A DNA stretch of 64,000 nt from positions 186,001 through 250,000 of the forward strand of contig JAWZYV010006179.1 in the NCBI GenBank assembly GCA_038373885.1, read 5' to 3'. Positions 36,271-47,759 of this stretch are shown in pieces. The translations under genes were made by a program, and so were the position numbers. Positions within the stretch are counted from its first letter, which is position 1. Each line of letters starts with the position of its first letter. The notes beneath the pieces were generated by a model. The model was not told the origin of the DNA and ran no database searches. It worked only from the letters and a program-made list of their open reading frames with translations. This stretch comes from Cheiracanthium punctorium (Eukaryota > Arthropoda > Arachnida > Araneae > Cheiracanthiidae).

Positions 36271-36760
36271 TATCATTATCCATGCGCGACCCTGCCCGTC
36301 TTCCTTGTTTCACCACGTTCGAAATTGCATTAATATCCATGTGTCGACCTTATTTGTCTTCTCTTTTTCATTACATTAGAATGTGTATCATAATCTATGT
36401 GTCAGCGGTATATGTATTCTTCGATTCATTACGCTGGAAAATGCATCCTAATCCACGAGTGTGCTGCATTTGTCTTTCCATCTCCATAAAATACTTCTTC
36501 AGAGTTAAAATCCGTATTAAAATTGCCTAATAGAACTTTTACAATCTTCGTCAGGCATGTTCTAAATTTACGCCACCTTTAAACATAGTATTTCCAACGT
36601 GTATCATAATCCATCAGTGTGCCATAATTTTCTTTCTTGTTCCATAACACGCTTCTTTGGAATTTAAATCTATATTAAAATAGCCCATTGAAACTGTTAT
36701 TCAAGTTTCGCCAGGCTTATTCTAGCAATGTTTCACCTTTATTTCCAGTGTGTGCATTAT
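36271..36760. repeat. Nested tandem repeat: 58-bp units, then about 158-bp units
   Basis: A unit beginning TATCATTATCCATG / CATTAATATCCATG / TATCATAATCTATG / CATCCTAATCCACG starts at 36271, 36328, 36386 and 36444, at 57-58-base spacing. The next related start is at 36602, 158 bases on. The 36444 and 36602 units share a longer body (CTTCTTCAGAGTTAAAATCCG-like; then TTAAAAT.GCC.A, CGTCAGGC, TTCTA). So a higher-order repeat follows a simple one. It is non-coding and lies directly after the mariner fragment. Confidence 0.65.
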
Positions 36761-37510
36761 TTAGTGTTCTCATTAACAGGAGCAGTAACCCATTAAACAA
36801 TGAGGTTTGTGAATTTCTCGCCAAATACAGAAGGTATTGAAGGGACCTATGTTCAGATTCTGGGAGTTAATTTATCAAGCCAAACTTGGCGATAAATCGC
36901 TGAAAATGATCAACTTTTGTGACTTTTGACACTAACCCCTTGTTATATGGTATCCCTTGTGAAATGATTTGCCTTTGTCTGAAATTAACAGCACACAAGT
37001 GCTATTAATAATAATAATATAAAAACATTTTTCAGTGATACTAATATAAGTCAAATTAACAAAACATTTTTAGATTTTTACTGAAACTTTGCTCAAAAAC
37101 TTAAAAAAAAAGTTAATCATTTTTTTTTTCTGACGATGAGGTAATTTTGAACTCAAAACATCTAATATCTACAAGTTTTTTTACACTCCGCTCTAAACAA
37201 ACAGAAGCTCAAACACATCATTTTTGAAAGTTTGAAGGATACATTATTGCTGTATGGTTATGGTCGCTTCTGCTTGCATTCTGTGTGTAACAGAAAGCGC
37301 AACTTACTTGCAAATACAATTTTTAAAATAAGTCATCCGTTTATTAACTTTAAATATGATCAATGGGATATAAAGTGGTCTTACTCACTAGGTTAAATGC
37401 TCATAAGATCCAAAATAACTCCTATTTAAGGCGATGAATTAAGATAAATTCGCAATGCACGTGTAGACTGAGAGAAGATACCTCGCACAAAAATTTCAGT
37501 ACTGCTATCA

Positions 37511-37640
37511 GTTGAAACATATAAGTACTAGATGCAAACTTGCTCTTTTCACCCATTGCAATCTTCCTCCGAGTTACCTTAAATATTTCTCATGTACCGT
37601 AGAGAAAAAAAAATGGTACAAGTTTATCACTGCATTTTAA
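37511..37640 (+). repeat. Direct repeat, copy 1
   Basis: About 130 bases match 38357-38485 in the same orientation. Both start GTTGAAACATATAAGTACTA and share GATGCAAACTTGC, CTTCCTC, CCGAGTTACCTTAAATATTT and TAGAGAAAAA. The copies lie about 850 bases apart. This is too short and promoter-less for an obvious LTR pair; it may be a local duplication. Confidence 0.75.
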
Positions 37641-38356
37641 TCCCAGCAACTGTTCCACATTAACCAGATTCGCTTACCTGTATAAGTTAGCTTTCTAGAA
37701 ATCGAAATTTAATTTTAGCCATTGAAAAGCAACACTCCTAATTATCCAGATTAGCGTACCTACATCCTAAAAAACATGCATCCAAATGGTCAAAGCTTAC
37801 AAACATTATTAGCATCAATCGAGTTTTACTCAGGTGAAATAGCTTTTAAAAAATACACTGGTTACAGTGATCTAGATAATTGAATGCTTGATTTTTTTCG
37901 TTGCATGCATACATAATATTAATCACTGTTCGGATTCAAAGAGGGAGGACTATATACTTGCTGGCCAGAAAGTATTCAACAAAACAAACGCTTTTTATAC
38001 AATTTTTTGGCCGATCTGGCCATCGGGCGAAATCTTAGATGTTCTCAAGCCATCGTCTCACGAACACATCATTGGATTGGGGGCACCAGCGAGTTCATTG
38101 CTGTTGTTTGCAAATTACGGTGGCAGAACCTCTGCAGACTTTATTCGTATGAGCGTGTAATGCAGATCGCATATTTAATATTAATTCTCATTTACTTTCT
38201 GTTCCTTAAATGTAATCTATTCAAAAGCAAGCCTTTTAGCTTATGCTTCAGCTCTCATTTTTCATTAATTCGGCTTTTAAGTACGCATTCCGTTTTTCCC
38301 TCATGAAATATTTTTTTTTATTATTCTTATATAGCAGTCAACTTGAAGCCTATCTG

Positions 38357-38485
38357 TTGAAACATATAAGTACTAGATGCAAACTTGCCTCTTCCCCCCC
38401 CACTGCCTTCCTCATCCGAGTTACCTTAAATATTTCTTATGTGTCATAGAGAAAAATAGCAAAAAAATAGTTTATATCACGCCAG
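38357..38485 (+). repeat. Direct repeat, copy 2
   Basis: This is the partner of 37511-37640. It has gained a run of C near 38392. The intervening DNA holds a 90-codon frame (37888-38160) that I do not recognise. Confidence 0.75.
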
Positions 38486-40389
38486 TTTGCACTTTATTAA
38501 TGTTTGATTTTGAATAGATTACCTTTAAGAAACAGAAAGTAAGTGAGAATAAATATTAAATATGTGACCTACGTAACAGAGGGGTTCTTCATCGGGCTGT
38601 TCTCGGAGTTGCCATCATTTGGAAAAGCTTCAATTTATATTTCTGGCTCTGAGGTATGCCTTAGCTAATGCCTACTTTGCTTTGCCTTACTTTTCTGCAT
38701 CATCTCATTCTTTGAAATAAAAGATCAGTCTTTTTAATTTCAAAAAGATCGCTGTATACTCTCATTTTCCTCTTTTCGACACTCGGGCTGCACGCAGTTG
38801 GCTTCTGGAACTTTACTCCGTCACCTTCTTAGCATGTCGTTTGTCTGCTTATGCCTTATTTTGCGGTATTGAGGGACTGGGTTAAGTTATTCTGTTCGCT
38901 CTACACCGCTTGCATTTTCTGTCTTAAGTTGTAAATAATTTCTATTCATTTTATTGATACTATGATTGCTTAATAACGCGGAAATTGCCTCCATCTTATC
39001 TCCAATCGCGAATTGCATTTTTGACTTCCTAACACACCATTGCCTTCTTTAATTCCACCGTCTTCTCTTTTTTTGAAATAAACTTCTATTAAAACTATGT
39101 TTCCCCTCGGCCATACTTATTTTATATATTTACTTATTTAACTTTTCCTTATAGGTATATCCTAACAAGTACTTTGCAGAATTACTAGTTTGACTTGCAC
39201 TTTTTCTAATGTACTTTCATCTCAAAATCTTCAGTCATCATTCTTTCCAAATGTTTAGTTTTAGATACTGTCAGTTTCGTTAAGTTCGAAAATTCTGAAC
39301 GTATTTTTTTTAAACCTATTTTTTTAGATATTTTGCGTTGTTTCTTTGAAACCCTGCAACTTTAACCCCTTATGTTCAAGGAAGAAATATTATGTATCAT
39401 TGTAAAGTTTCATTTTTTTTTAGATTTCTTGCACGTAATTCTTATTAGCAAACAAAAACTTTACACAAAGAACTAGTATTATCCTTTGTGTAATTTAAAT
39501 TATGATCAAATGCAATATGATTTTGTCCGGCATTGGAAGTTGTCATGCCATCGTCATTCCTCAAAGCTCTACAAAATGTTTCTTTTCAAAAATGAGAAAT
39601 TTTAAATTATCAGAATGTATTTTAAAAACAAACATTAAAAATTCTTCCTGATTTTGTATTTGTACGTTAAAAATTGCTTACCTTATTTGGATTTGTTCCA
39701 TTCATATACTGTACTGAGAACGCTGTTGTACGCCTGAATCCTCAACCTTGATTCAAATCCCTGTATTTTGAGCGTTGATTTTATACATTAGCAGCACACA
39801 TCCCATAGTGTCACTAATTAGTATTTTCAAAATGTATTGTCAACTCTGAAAGCACACTTTAATTCAGTTTACATCATTATTTATATTTTTCTATACCAAC
39901 CCCCCCCCCCAAAATGATGTAAAATTTTTCTATTTGACATGCTCTCATTCGTTGTTTATTGTCCTCAAAAACAGCCGCAATGTTAGTTTTTTTTAAACGT
40001 ACATCGCATTTACATATTTTATTAAAATTTAAAACTTATAATTTACACACCTCTCCAAAAGTACCTCATCCTTCTATGAAAACCATGTATAAATGTTAGT
40101 AAACGAAAATTTTAATCTTCTATTATTCAAATAACAATGAAATCTTGCTGCTGCGGACATAAATCAAAATTTGGAAACAGGTAACTGTAAAAAATAAAAT
40201 ATTAAATAATGTTTTCTTCATATTTTACTTAGGAATGGTATTAATTCTTTTACAAAATATGTAATCTTCATATTATGAACTCACAAACTATGTCTAATTC
40301 ACGTTACATCGTATGCAGCACCGCTGTTTTCTAAATAATGCGGCATGAAAAATGATCCAACTTTTGGTGCGACTAGTCTTAGACCAACT

Positions 40390-40449
40390 GTAACACGCCC
40401 TGATTAATTAAACTTTCATCCGTTTAATCATATCATACGAGCGTGTTAC
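40390..40449. repeat. Imperfect hairpin with GTAACACGC ends
   Basis: GTAACACGC at 40390 pairs with GCGTGTTAC ending at 40449. Towards the loop, ATTAAAC pairs with GTTTAAT. The middle is offset by a 4-base gap. Confidence 0.65.
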
Positions 40450-40482
40450 TGTCATGCAAAATTTAAATTACATAGCCCAACA

Positions 40483-40514
40483 CAAAATGCGTTTTAGGAG
40501 TAAAACGTATTTTG
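40483..40514. repeat. Hairpin, 13-base arms
   Basis: CAAAATGCGTTTT (40483-40495) pairs with AAAACGTATTTTG (40502-40514) with one G-T type mismatch and a 6-nt loop. It stands 33 bases after the previous hairpin, so the two may belong to one small element. Confidence 0.7.
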
Positions 40515-41839
40515 CTTACGTAGAAACCTATTCTTAAAAAATGTCCAGCCAGCTTAATGGCTGTAAAGATAATAAAGCATAAAAAATACCGCAATTGATT
40601 GATGAAGGGAATTAACCTCAATTACAAGAAGTAAAAAAAAAAGTTATAACTTTAATATCATGAGTGTGCCATACAAATAACAGAAATAATTGAGTAGAAA
40701 ATAATTACAGTCTTTTATGGCAGGTCTACCTTTCTTATAAATATTTCTTTTTTTATTATTGAAAATGCTCCTTATTACAGGGCATAGATTAAAAGGAAAA
40801 AGCAGTATAAGCATGGAAATTAAGTTAAAAAAGAATAATAAATAATAATGTTAAAGCTTGGGGTATGGTTTTATAAACTAGAACATAGTTAGGCAAAATA
40901 ATTGCAATTATGTACTAATGGATTACAAAATAATAGAAAAATGGAAAAGAATATCTTTATGAAAGTCAAACAGTATTAAAGAATGACATTAATTGCTAAA
41001 TGAGTTTGAATTGACTGTAATTCATCATCGCACGGTTATTTAAGTTAACATTTTAAAGTTTCAACTATGACCCTTTACTCTAAAATCCACCACCCTCCTT
41101 TTAAAATTTATTTGACATTCAAGAATTTTTTTATACACCAATGCCAATTCTACAGTTTTTTAAATCAAAAAAAATTAACAATTATGGATTTAAGCTGATT
41201 GAACATTTTGAACCGTGTAACAAAATAGTCTTAAAGTAGACTTTTTCAATTGATCCAAAGCAACTCTGTACTTAAAATAGAATATAATTTTTGTATTAGA
41301 GGAAAACAAAACACACAAAAGGCAAAGTCAGTTATAGAATTCAGAGAAAAATTAGTGTTTCCTTTGCAAAAACTCAGTTATATTTTTCTTTTTGAGTTTA
41401 AAAATCCGCTGAATATCAAAATTAATGACAAGAGTGAAAAGCATTATGTATGTTTTGAATCCTTATTCATTATAATTTTTAATTTAAAGATGTCATTATA
41501 CAGTGAGAAAACAAGGCATAACTTAACTTGTCAACATTTAAAACATTCAAAAAATTATAATATTATTAACACACAGCATACAGATTGTAATCATTCATTA
41601 TAAAGACATACATTATACAAATTTGTGGTATAATTCAATCGTCCTTTTAAGTACTGAAATACAGTCAGTAGAGTTAGGAATTGCCTGTATTAAAATAAAT
41701 ATATTGAAAAATGCATTGGATACATCTATGAATAAAAAAAAATGTTACAACAAAAGACAATATTAAATCAGAACTTTTTTAAATATATCAGTTATCTACT
41801 ACATCAGAAACAGTTGAATCTTTTTAATATGTCTTGGAG

Positions 41840-42990
41840 ATAATGGGTGATCCCCTCACAAAATGTCAAACTGCTAATGTTATCTCAATCTTTAAGAAAG
41901 GAGAGAGCGATACTGCGAAAATTGTAGAAGCATTAGTCCATTAAACAGTGCCTAGAAATTATATAGTGAAATAATTAATAACAGTAACTAAAATTTCAGA
42001 ATGAATGGTCTTAGAAGTACATGGCTTCAGACGAGGTAAACTATGTACAGATGATGTTTTAATTTTAAAACATCTTGTTGAAAAACGTAGAGAATTCGAT
42101 CTAGAAACACGTATTTCTTTATAGTATTCTCGAAAAATCTTTTGACCGAGTGGACAGGGAAAAGCCTGGTCAGTTCGGGAAAGTAGGGGGAAATTTAGAC
42201 GCCCTAGAAAACCTCAGATGGTTCTCTGGACACCTGATCCAGGCATATCAGTCCTTATACCAAAATGCAAAGATACTCATCGGCACACACAAAAGAATGA
42301 AGCTGAGGCTAACCTAAGAGTCAAACAGTGCTGTGGATTATATCGAAGTCTGCATAATATCTACATAGACGACATTATACGAACATGGAAGCAATCGACC
42401 GTCCCAGGCATCCCGATAAATACGACAACTAACATTATCTCTCTACTGTTTAAAGGTAACCAAGCTGTTATTCACTAAGATGAGAACGAACTCCAGAGAG
42501 CGACGCAGTCTTTATAAAATTTGCCAATATTATGGAATGAAAGTTTCAATAAAAAGAACCAACTTTCAGTCTGTTTAATATCGGTATCGATGTCATCATA
42601 AGAACATAGAAACTATCGGCCATCCCCGAGGCATTAGGGTACATGACACAACTAACATCAAAACAATACTCTTTGCAGATGACCAAGCTGTTATTCGGAA
42701 AAACTATAACGACTTCCAGACGAATATTCCATAAAATTTACCATGATTATGGAACCCTTCCGGGGGAACTGCTTCCAGGGGTTATGAACCGACTCGTACC
42801 AAAATTATCATCTTGAATAAAGTCATACAACGCATTTCACAGTTCAGCCATTTAAGATGTGGTCTTAATTATCAATATGAGAACGGCATTAGGGAATGCA
42901 ATCTCGATTTCGCGGAATTGAAACTGAGAAATAAATTACCTTTATTACAATTTTACGGAACCTTCCCAATCATCAATTGACCATAAATTG
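41840..42990 (+). pseudogene. RTE-type LINE reverse transcriptase, broken and 5'-truncated
   Basis: Successive plus-strand frames show NVISIFKKGE (41871 on), GFRRGKLCTDDVLILKHL (42030 on), NIYIDDIIRTWK (42349 on), a degraded LLFKGNQAVI where LLFADDQAVI is expected, then a second core with LFNI.ID.IIRT and ILFADDQAVI (FADD codons 42672-42683). The palm/thumb continuation TKIIILNK...ISQFSHLRCGLNY follows near 42810-42880. This order is that of endonuclease/reverse transcriptase proteins of RTE-like LINEs. No endonuclease is seen, and stops and frameshifts are many. The core occurs twice, discussed as a finding. Confidence 0.8.
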
Positions 42991-42999
42991 TTGCATATG

Positions 43000-43480
43000 C
43001 ATATATCTTATCGCGCAACACATGGAGCAATAATTACAAATTTAAATTTATAGTTTTATTTTTTCTAATTAAACTATATTGGGAGACTGTATCAAATGTA
43101 ATCTAAATGTTTCGCTAACTTCTCAATCCCCAAGTGAGCAGAAACATTTCCTAATACTTTTTCTCTTAGCGAACAATCACAAATCAATTATTAAAAAAAT
43201 CATTTTAGGTTTTAACTTTTAATTCACGCTTTTAACAATTTTACTAAAATTAGATCAAAACTAGGAATACGAGTGCCTATTTACACACACAGACTTTATT
43301 ACATCCTTTTTTAGCAACTTGGAACTAAGTATATTACTTTTAATATCATAACTATAATTTTCATATTTCTGTAAGTTATGGTATTAATTATCACACACAC
43401 AAATATCATTAATTATTACTATAAAAGTTAAACGTCAGGGTTCTTAAAAATCTTACTTTTTCCTAATTTTCTCTGTTGAA
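43000..43480. other. AT-rich insert between two parts of the LINE
   Basis: This stretch shows no LINE similarity and separates the reverse transcriptase part from the C-terminal part. It may be a later insertion or decayed sequence; I see no element ends. Confidence 0.4.
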
Positions 43481-43679
43481 AAGAATTCTTAACTGAATGA
43501 AATGCCGATTCCGCGAGATCAATGTCTCAATCCCAAAATACAACGAAATGAAACACAGTGCGGGATTGCATGCCCTAAAAGACTTACAAAGAAGCATCTT
43601 TCTCAGGTTGATTAGAGCCCCCTGGCAGATAACCCGAGAAGAAACACAGCTTAAGTTTTTTAAGTCAAGGTAACATCTG

Positions 43680-43990
43680 TCCTGTTCTGTAGCTTGCAGA
43701 CATGCATCCTTATGAGCCAGGATTTGAGCAGAATTCAGGGGGCGGAAATGAGACTGAGACATCTAAGATCAATAAAGGGATCCATAATTACAAATGAGGT
43801 CCCAAGTGCAGACAATGGGAATGAACTTAAGATAGTCAATTTATGCGATAGACTACAAGAATACCGTACTAAATGGAAAGACCATACATAAGGGAGATGC
43901 AATACCTCATTTATACCTCAAAAGACAGAAGATACCTCGGGCGACCGAGAAAGTGTTGGTTAGACTAATGAAGTCGTAACAGGCATCTTG
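43680..43990 (+). pseudogene. C-terminal part of the RTE-type LINE
   Basis: The frame 43694-43891 reads DLSRIQGAEMR...NELKIVNLCDRLQEYRTKWKDH. Another frame then gives RRYLGRPRKCW. This is the conserved tail of RTE-like LINE polyproteins (RIQ.AEMKFLR...LKW.EH...GRPR.RW). It fits as the continuation of 41840-42990. Upstream at 43560-43660 a fragment reading LQRSIFLRLIRAPWQITREE may come from a different LINE and was not assigned. Confidence 0.75.
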
Positions 43991-44479
43991 TGATCTGCAT
44001 AAAGATGAAAATAAGAAGAAACCTTTATACCACTGTGAAAAAAAAGTGTGCGATTCCCAAAGTAATGCTTTTTCTTTTTCTAAAGATAAGTCCCCTTTTT
44101 AAACATACCATTAATTTACTTTTTATGGAAAACAAACACAGAATATTAATCGAAACCTAAAATTAAATATGAAGCGTATTCATCATTTATTACAATCTGA
44201 GTGTCTTTGAAATAGGCAAATAATGTAAAATTGTTTTCACGCAAATGTAACAGCTTTTAAATTATTGGAAAAAAAATAAATTAACAGAAAGGTTCGGAAT
44301 TATTAATAAATAGGCTCCTAACTTACTTACAAGCTTTAATATGAAAACATATTTCACGATATTTCATTATTGCAAATAATTTAAATTATAGATGCATTGC
44401 AACAAAAACCTGGATTAAAGTGGGCGGGAATTTACGTCACAGCCTCTTGTAGAATTACGCACATATTGAAAAAGCAGAA

Positions 44480-44910
44480 AAACTCTTTTTGAAGTATAAA
44501 TTGGATAACGAAAGAAAATACCCTCATAACTAAAACATAATGGTTTATATATTTCCTTATAATTATCACATTCATTAAAATAATTCTTTGTAAAATCTCA
44601 ATGATACCAAATGAATAATTATAACGGCCATTTAGAACAACAAATGTTGTTTATTTCATTTGAAGACATCGGCTAATTGGAAAATTAAAATATGAGAACA
44701 CAAAATATCTGTATCCTTCTAACATAAAACAAAATAAGAATTGTTTGACACTTATGATATGTAATATTTTTTCTTTGTGTTTCACTAGAAATAATAGCAT
44801 ACACCCTTTCTCTTTTTCTAAGAAATTGGACGAAAATGAGTTTTGACGTGTTTTCCCCCTCAAGTGTTCTAAGCAGTTTGTGCTTTTTTAACATCAGTGT
44901 TTGATCCGTC
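44480..44910 (+). repeat. Long direct repeat A, copy 1
   Basis: About 430 diverged bases match 54310-54735 in the same orientation, in the same order of blocks: GAAAGAAAATACCCTCATAACT, ATTCTTTG, CATCGGCTAATTG, AACACAAAATATCTGT, TTAATAATAGCATA-like and AATTGGACG. It is non-coding and AT-rich. It is either an unclassified dispersed repeat or part of a segmental duplication. Confidence 0.65.
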
Positions 44911-45119
44911 AATTAGTGAAAATCCTGAAAAACAAAATCCTGTTGTTTTAATAAAATAAAATTTAATCATAATTTAAAAAATGGATACAGCGAAATAAAT
45001 ATAGTAATAAAATATAAACATTAAAAGATTTTTAACTAATTATTTTCAACAAACAGTTTTAAAAATATGATATGGCCTATTTTAACATATAGCGCCATAG
45101 TGAGCTACTATGGAAAAGA

Positions 45120-45121
<2 letters not shown>

Positions 45122-45172
<51 letters not shown>
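45122..45172. repeat. (AAT)n microsatellite
   Basis: About 17 uninterrupted ATA/AAT units. Confidence 0.95.
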
Positions 45173-45469
45173 GCAAACAAGAACTCTCCTGTCACTTTAT
45201 AATATGAATTTTACATTGTTTATAAATATGAATAATACTTTTATTTTCCGAGCATGTTAGGAGGAGCGGCTCATAGTGAGACAATTTTTATATGCTTTAA
45301 TTTACTCCTTTTTAAATAAAAACGAAAAATTTAATAAAGGACAACATTCAGCTGAATTTTAGCTTCGTTGTATATTTTTTTCAGAATTCATCCTTCTTTT
45401 ATTCTCTGAAAAAAAGTTTATTCGCCAAAAGGTACTCAAGTTGTCCTTGTGTGCTTCTTTGATGAACAC

Positions 45470-47745
45470 TAGGGTGGAGCGAAAAATTAAATTTTGCCAA
45501 ATTGTTTTTTAATAGCTATAAGAATGTGACCCAACCTTTCAAAAAGCGTATCCTAAAATATTTTTTATTTATTTTGAGTCTATCTACCCGCGCATTTGAT
45601 TTGAATTTTGCAACGTTCGCCAATGCAAATGCCCAAAAGAAAGAAGAGTTGCGAAAGAAGAACAACTTTTTCTGACGGATCAGAGGACTGACAGGAAAAT
45701 GGTTATTGGTGGTATAGACGTTTCACAAACGAAAAAAATAGAAAAGCGAAATGATAGAAATCAAAAACTAGAACAATATTACGCTTCTGTGACATATGAG
45801 GATAAACAGGAGAATAGAGTTGAACTTTCCCCACGAGCCCCTCTTATATTGGATGAGTCAGAAGATACTGAAGAAATAGACGATGGCTTAGAACTGTGTT
45901 CTTCAAAGCACCAAGGGTCCAAGAAAAAGCCAAAACTCAGCTTGCCATCTTTGTCAAAAACATGTGACCGATATGGCGTATCTGATAGAGCTGCTGCAGC
46001 AATCGCATCAGCAGTTCTTCATGACATTAAGTCAGATGTGTAAGTAATAGATAGATCAAAATTGCGCCGTGAAAGATCAAAAGGACGCAAAGAAATATTA
46101 GCTAAAAATAGAGTTGTCAGTGTTACAGCTATATACTTTGATGGCAGAAAAGATAAAGTTTTAAATGTAGTAAAAAAGGGAGTCAAAAAATACCGCCAAG
46201 TTATTGTAGAAGAACACATTTCTGTTATCAAGGAACCTGACTCTGTTTATGTCGGCTACGCTATCCCAAGTACTGAGACGGCCAAGAGCATAGAACGTGC
46301 TATGTATGACTTGTTCTCTTCTGAAAACGTTTCATTGAGAGAAACTGTAGCTGTTGGTTGTGATGGAACAGCAACAAACACAGGGAAAAATGGTGGTGTA
46401 ATACGGTTGTTAGAAAAACGTTTGAATCAACCTTTACAATAGATCATATGCCTTTTACACACGAATGAATTGCCTTTGAAACTCTTTTTTTCATTCTTAG
46501 ATGGAGCAACTACTGGGCCAAGTTCCTATTCTGGTACTATTGGAAGATTGCTAGAAAAATGCGAAGAAAATCCTATTGTACGGTATGAAGAGATAGAAAG
46601 CGTTTTGCCAGATATTTTGGCCGATATCATCAAAGACCTAAGTTCTGACCAACGTTACTTGTACGATATTACATCAGCTGTAATTAGTGGCGATTGTCCT
46701 CCCGATCTAGCACACAGAGCTCCAGGGAAAATGTTGCATGCTCGATGGTTAACAAAAGCCAACAGGATATTCAACAAGTAAACCATCTGAAAACCTTAAT
46801 CATCTTGCCACGTTTATTGTTAGAGTTTACGCTCCTGTTTGGTTCCAAATTAAAACTCATCCGTCATGCAAAGATGGATCTTGAAATTTTTGGAAATTGG
46901 TTTCGAATTCTCGATACCTTCCAATTAAACTAAAAAAAGTAGTCGACCCTGTCATTGAGCGGAACAGTTTCTTTGCGCATCCTGAGAATCTTCTGTTGTC
47001 GATGCTCTCAGATCCTGAGAAACACATTCGTGAACTTGCTGCTAGAAGGATTATAAAAGCAAGAGAAGCGACTAATTCTGAAAAGGTCCCTCGTATTTTT
47101 GAGGTCCCTAAAATTAAGCTTAATGCCAAATCATACACAGACCTTATAGATTGGCAACAAAAATATTTTCAACCTCCCATCCTTAGAGACGTCAAGAATG
47201 AAGATTTGCTCTCGATGGTGGAAACAAAAGGAAGTACAAAAATACCTTTTCTAAGACTGCCATGCCATACCCAGGCTGTAAAGTTCAGTAAAGATACTAA
47301 CAGAGGTTTCTATGCAAGTATGTGATAAAAAGGCCAGAGAAGGTCGCATAAAATCAAAAATTGAGTCAAGAAAACTCATGCCCAAATTCGACACCAAACG
47401 TGATTTTAAGGTCTCCTTTTACTATTTTTATGTATGTTTATGTATGTTTTATGCTTTAAGTGGCTCACATTTTTAGTAAATTAGCATTAATTTGTTCTAT
47501 CTGACTTGTTTTTTTCATTATAATAAATAGTTTAATAGAATTTATAAACAATATGCTCCTTCAAGTTTTATCAGTATGGTAGCACAAATGTAAATTTTCA
47601 AAATAAATGCGCGGGTAGAAGGAAAATACTAATTTTAAAAAAGTAATGCTTTTTAAAATCCTCTAATCTTGGGTCACACTTTGATCACTATTATAAAGGA
47701 AAATTTAACAAAAAAAATTTTCCCATATAAGAGTGCTCCACCCTA
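45470..47745 (+). mobile_element. Complete DNA transposon, hAT-like ends, unassigned family
   Basis: A perfect 8-bp duplication ATGAACAC flanks it at 45462-45469 and 47746-47753. The terminal inverted repeats are perfect for 11 bases (TAGGGTGGAGC). Two subterminal inverted blocks follow in the same order from each end: TGTGACCCAA (45525-45534; reversed 47669-47678) and TCTACCCGCGCATTT (45583-45597; reversed 47605-47619). The 8-bp target duplication and the YARNG-type start are those of the hAT superfamily; P, Zisupton or Novosib types also give 8 bp. Inside lies one long decayed plus-strand gene. The ends are far better preserved than the gene. Confidence 0.9.
45629..47413 (+). pseudogene. 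Decayed transposase-like gene, about 590 codons
   Basis: The start is probably the ATG at 45629 (MPKRKKSCERR), then a one-base surplus in the T run 45667-45671 shifts into LTDQRTDRKMVIGG. In-frame stops follow at 46041 (TAA), 46440 (TAG where W is expected) and 46882 (TGA). A deletion or frameshift lies near 46768 and another at about 47285-47305. Recognisable motifs in order are AAAIASAVLHDI, VIDRSKLRRER, VTAIYFDGRKDK, VAVGCDGTATNTGKNGG, ICLLHTNELPL, DGATTGP, MLHARWLTKANRI, VYAPVWFQIKTHPSCKDGS, VIERNSFFAHPENLLLSML, CHTQAV and ESRKLMPKFDTKRDF. I recall this architecture from repeated uncharacterised proteins of arthropods and cnidarians. FDGRKDK, GCDGT and HTQAV with its following residue (K here) could be an RNase H-fold acidic triad; that is inference. 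Confidence 0.75.
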
Positions 47746-47759
47746 ATGAACACAGTCGG

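Larger units (their letters stand above)
36765..41835. other. AT-rich spacer with repeats, no gene
   Basis: Apart from the direct repeat pair and hairpins listed separately, I see no gene. GCCAAACTTGGCG near 36883 recalls the 30313 cluster. A run of eleven C lies at 39900-39910. A less AT-rich stretch at 38580-39110 is not recognisable. The 41250-41603 frame (117 codons) is AT-rich and has no domain signature. Confidence 0.5.

Noticed and set aside
41250..41603. Frame of 117 codons just upstream of the LINE
   Set aside because: The composition is that of random AT-rich DNA and it shows no endonuclease motif that would make it the LINE 5' part.
46035..46050. GTGTAAGTAATAG as a splice donor splitting the transposase gene
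   Set aside because: Coding similarity continues immediately after the TAA (VIDRSK...), so it is a nonsense codon rather than an intron.
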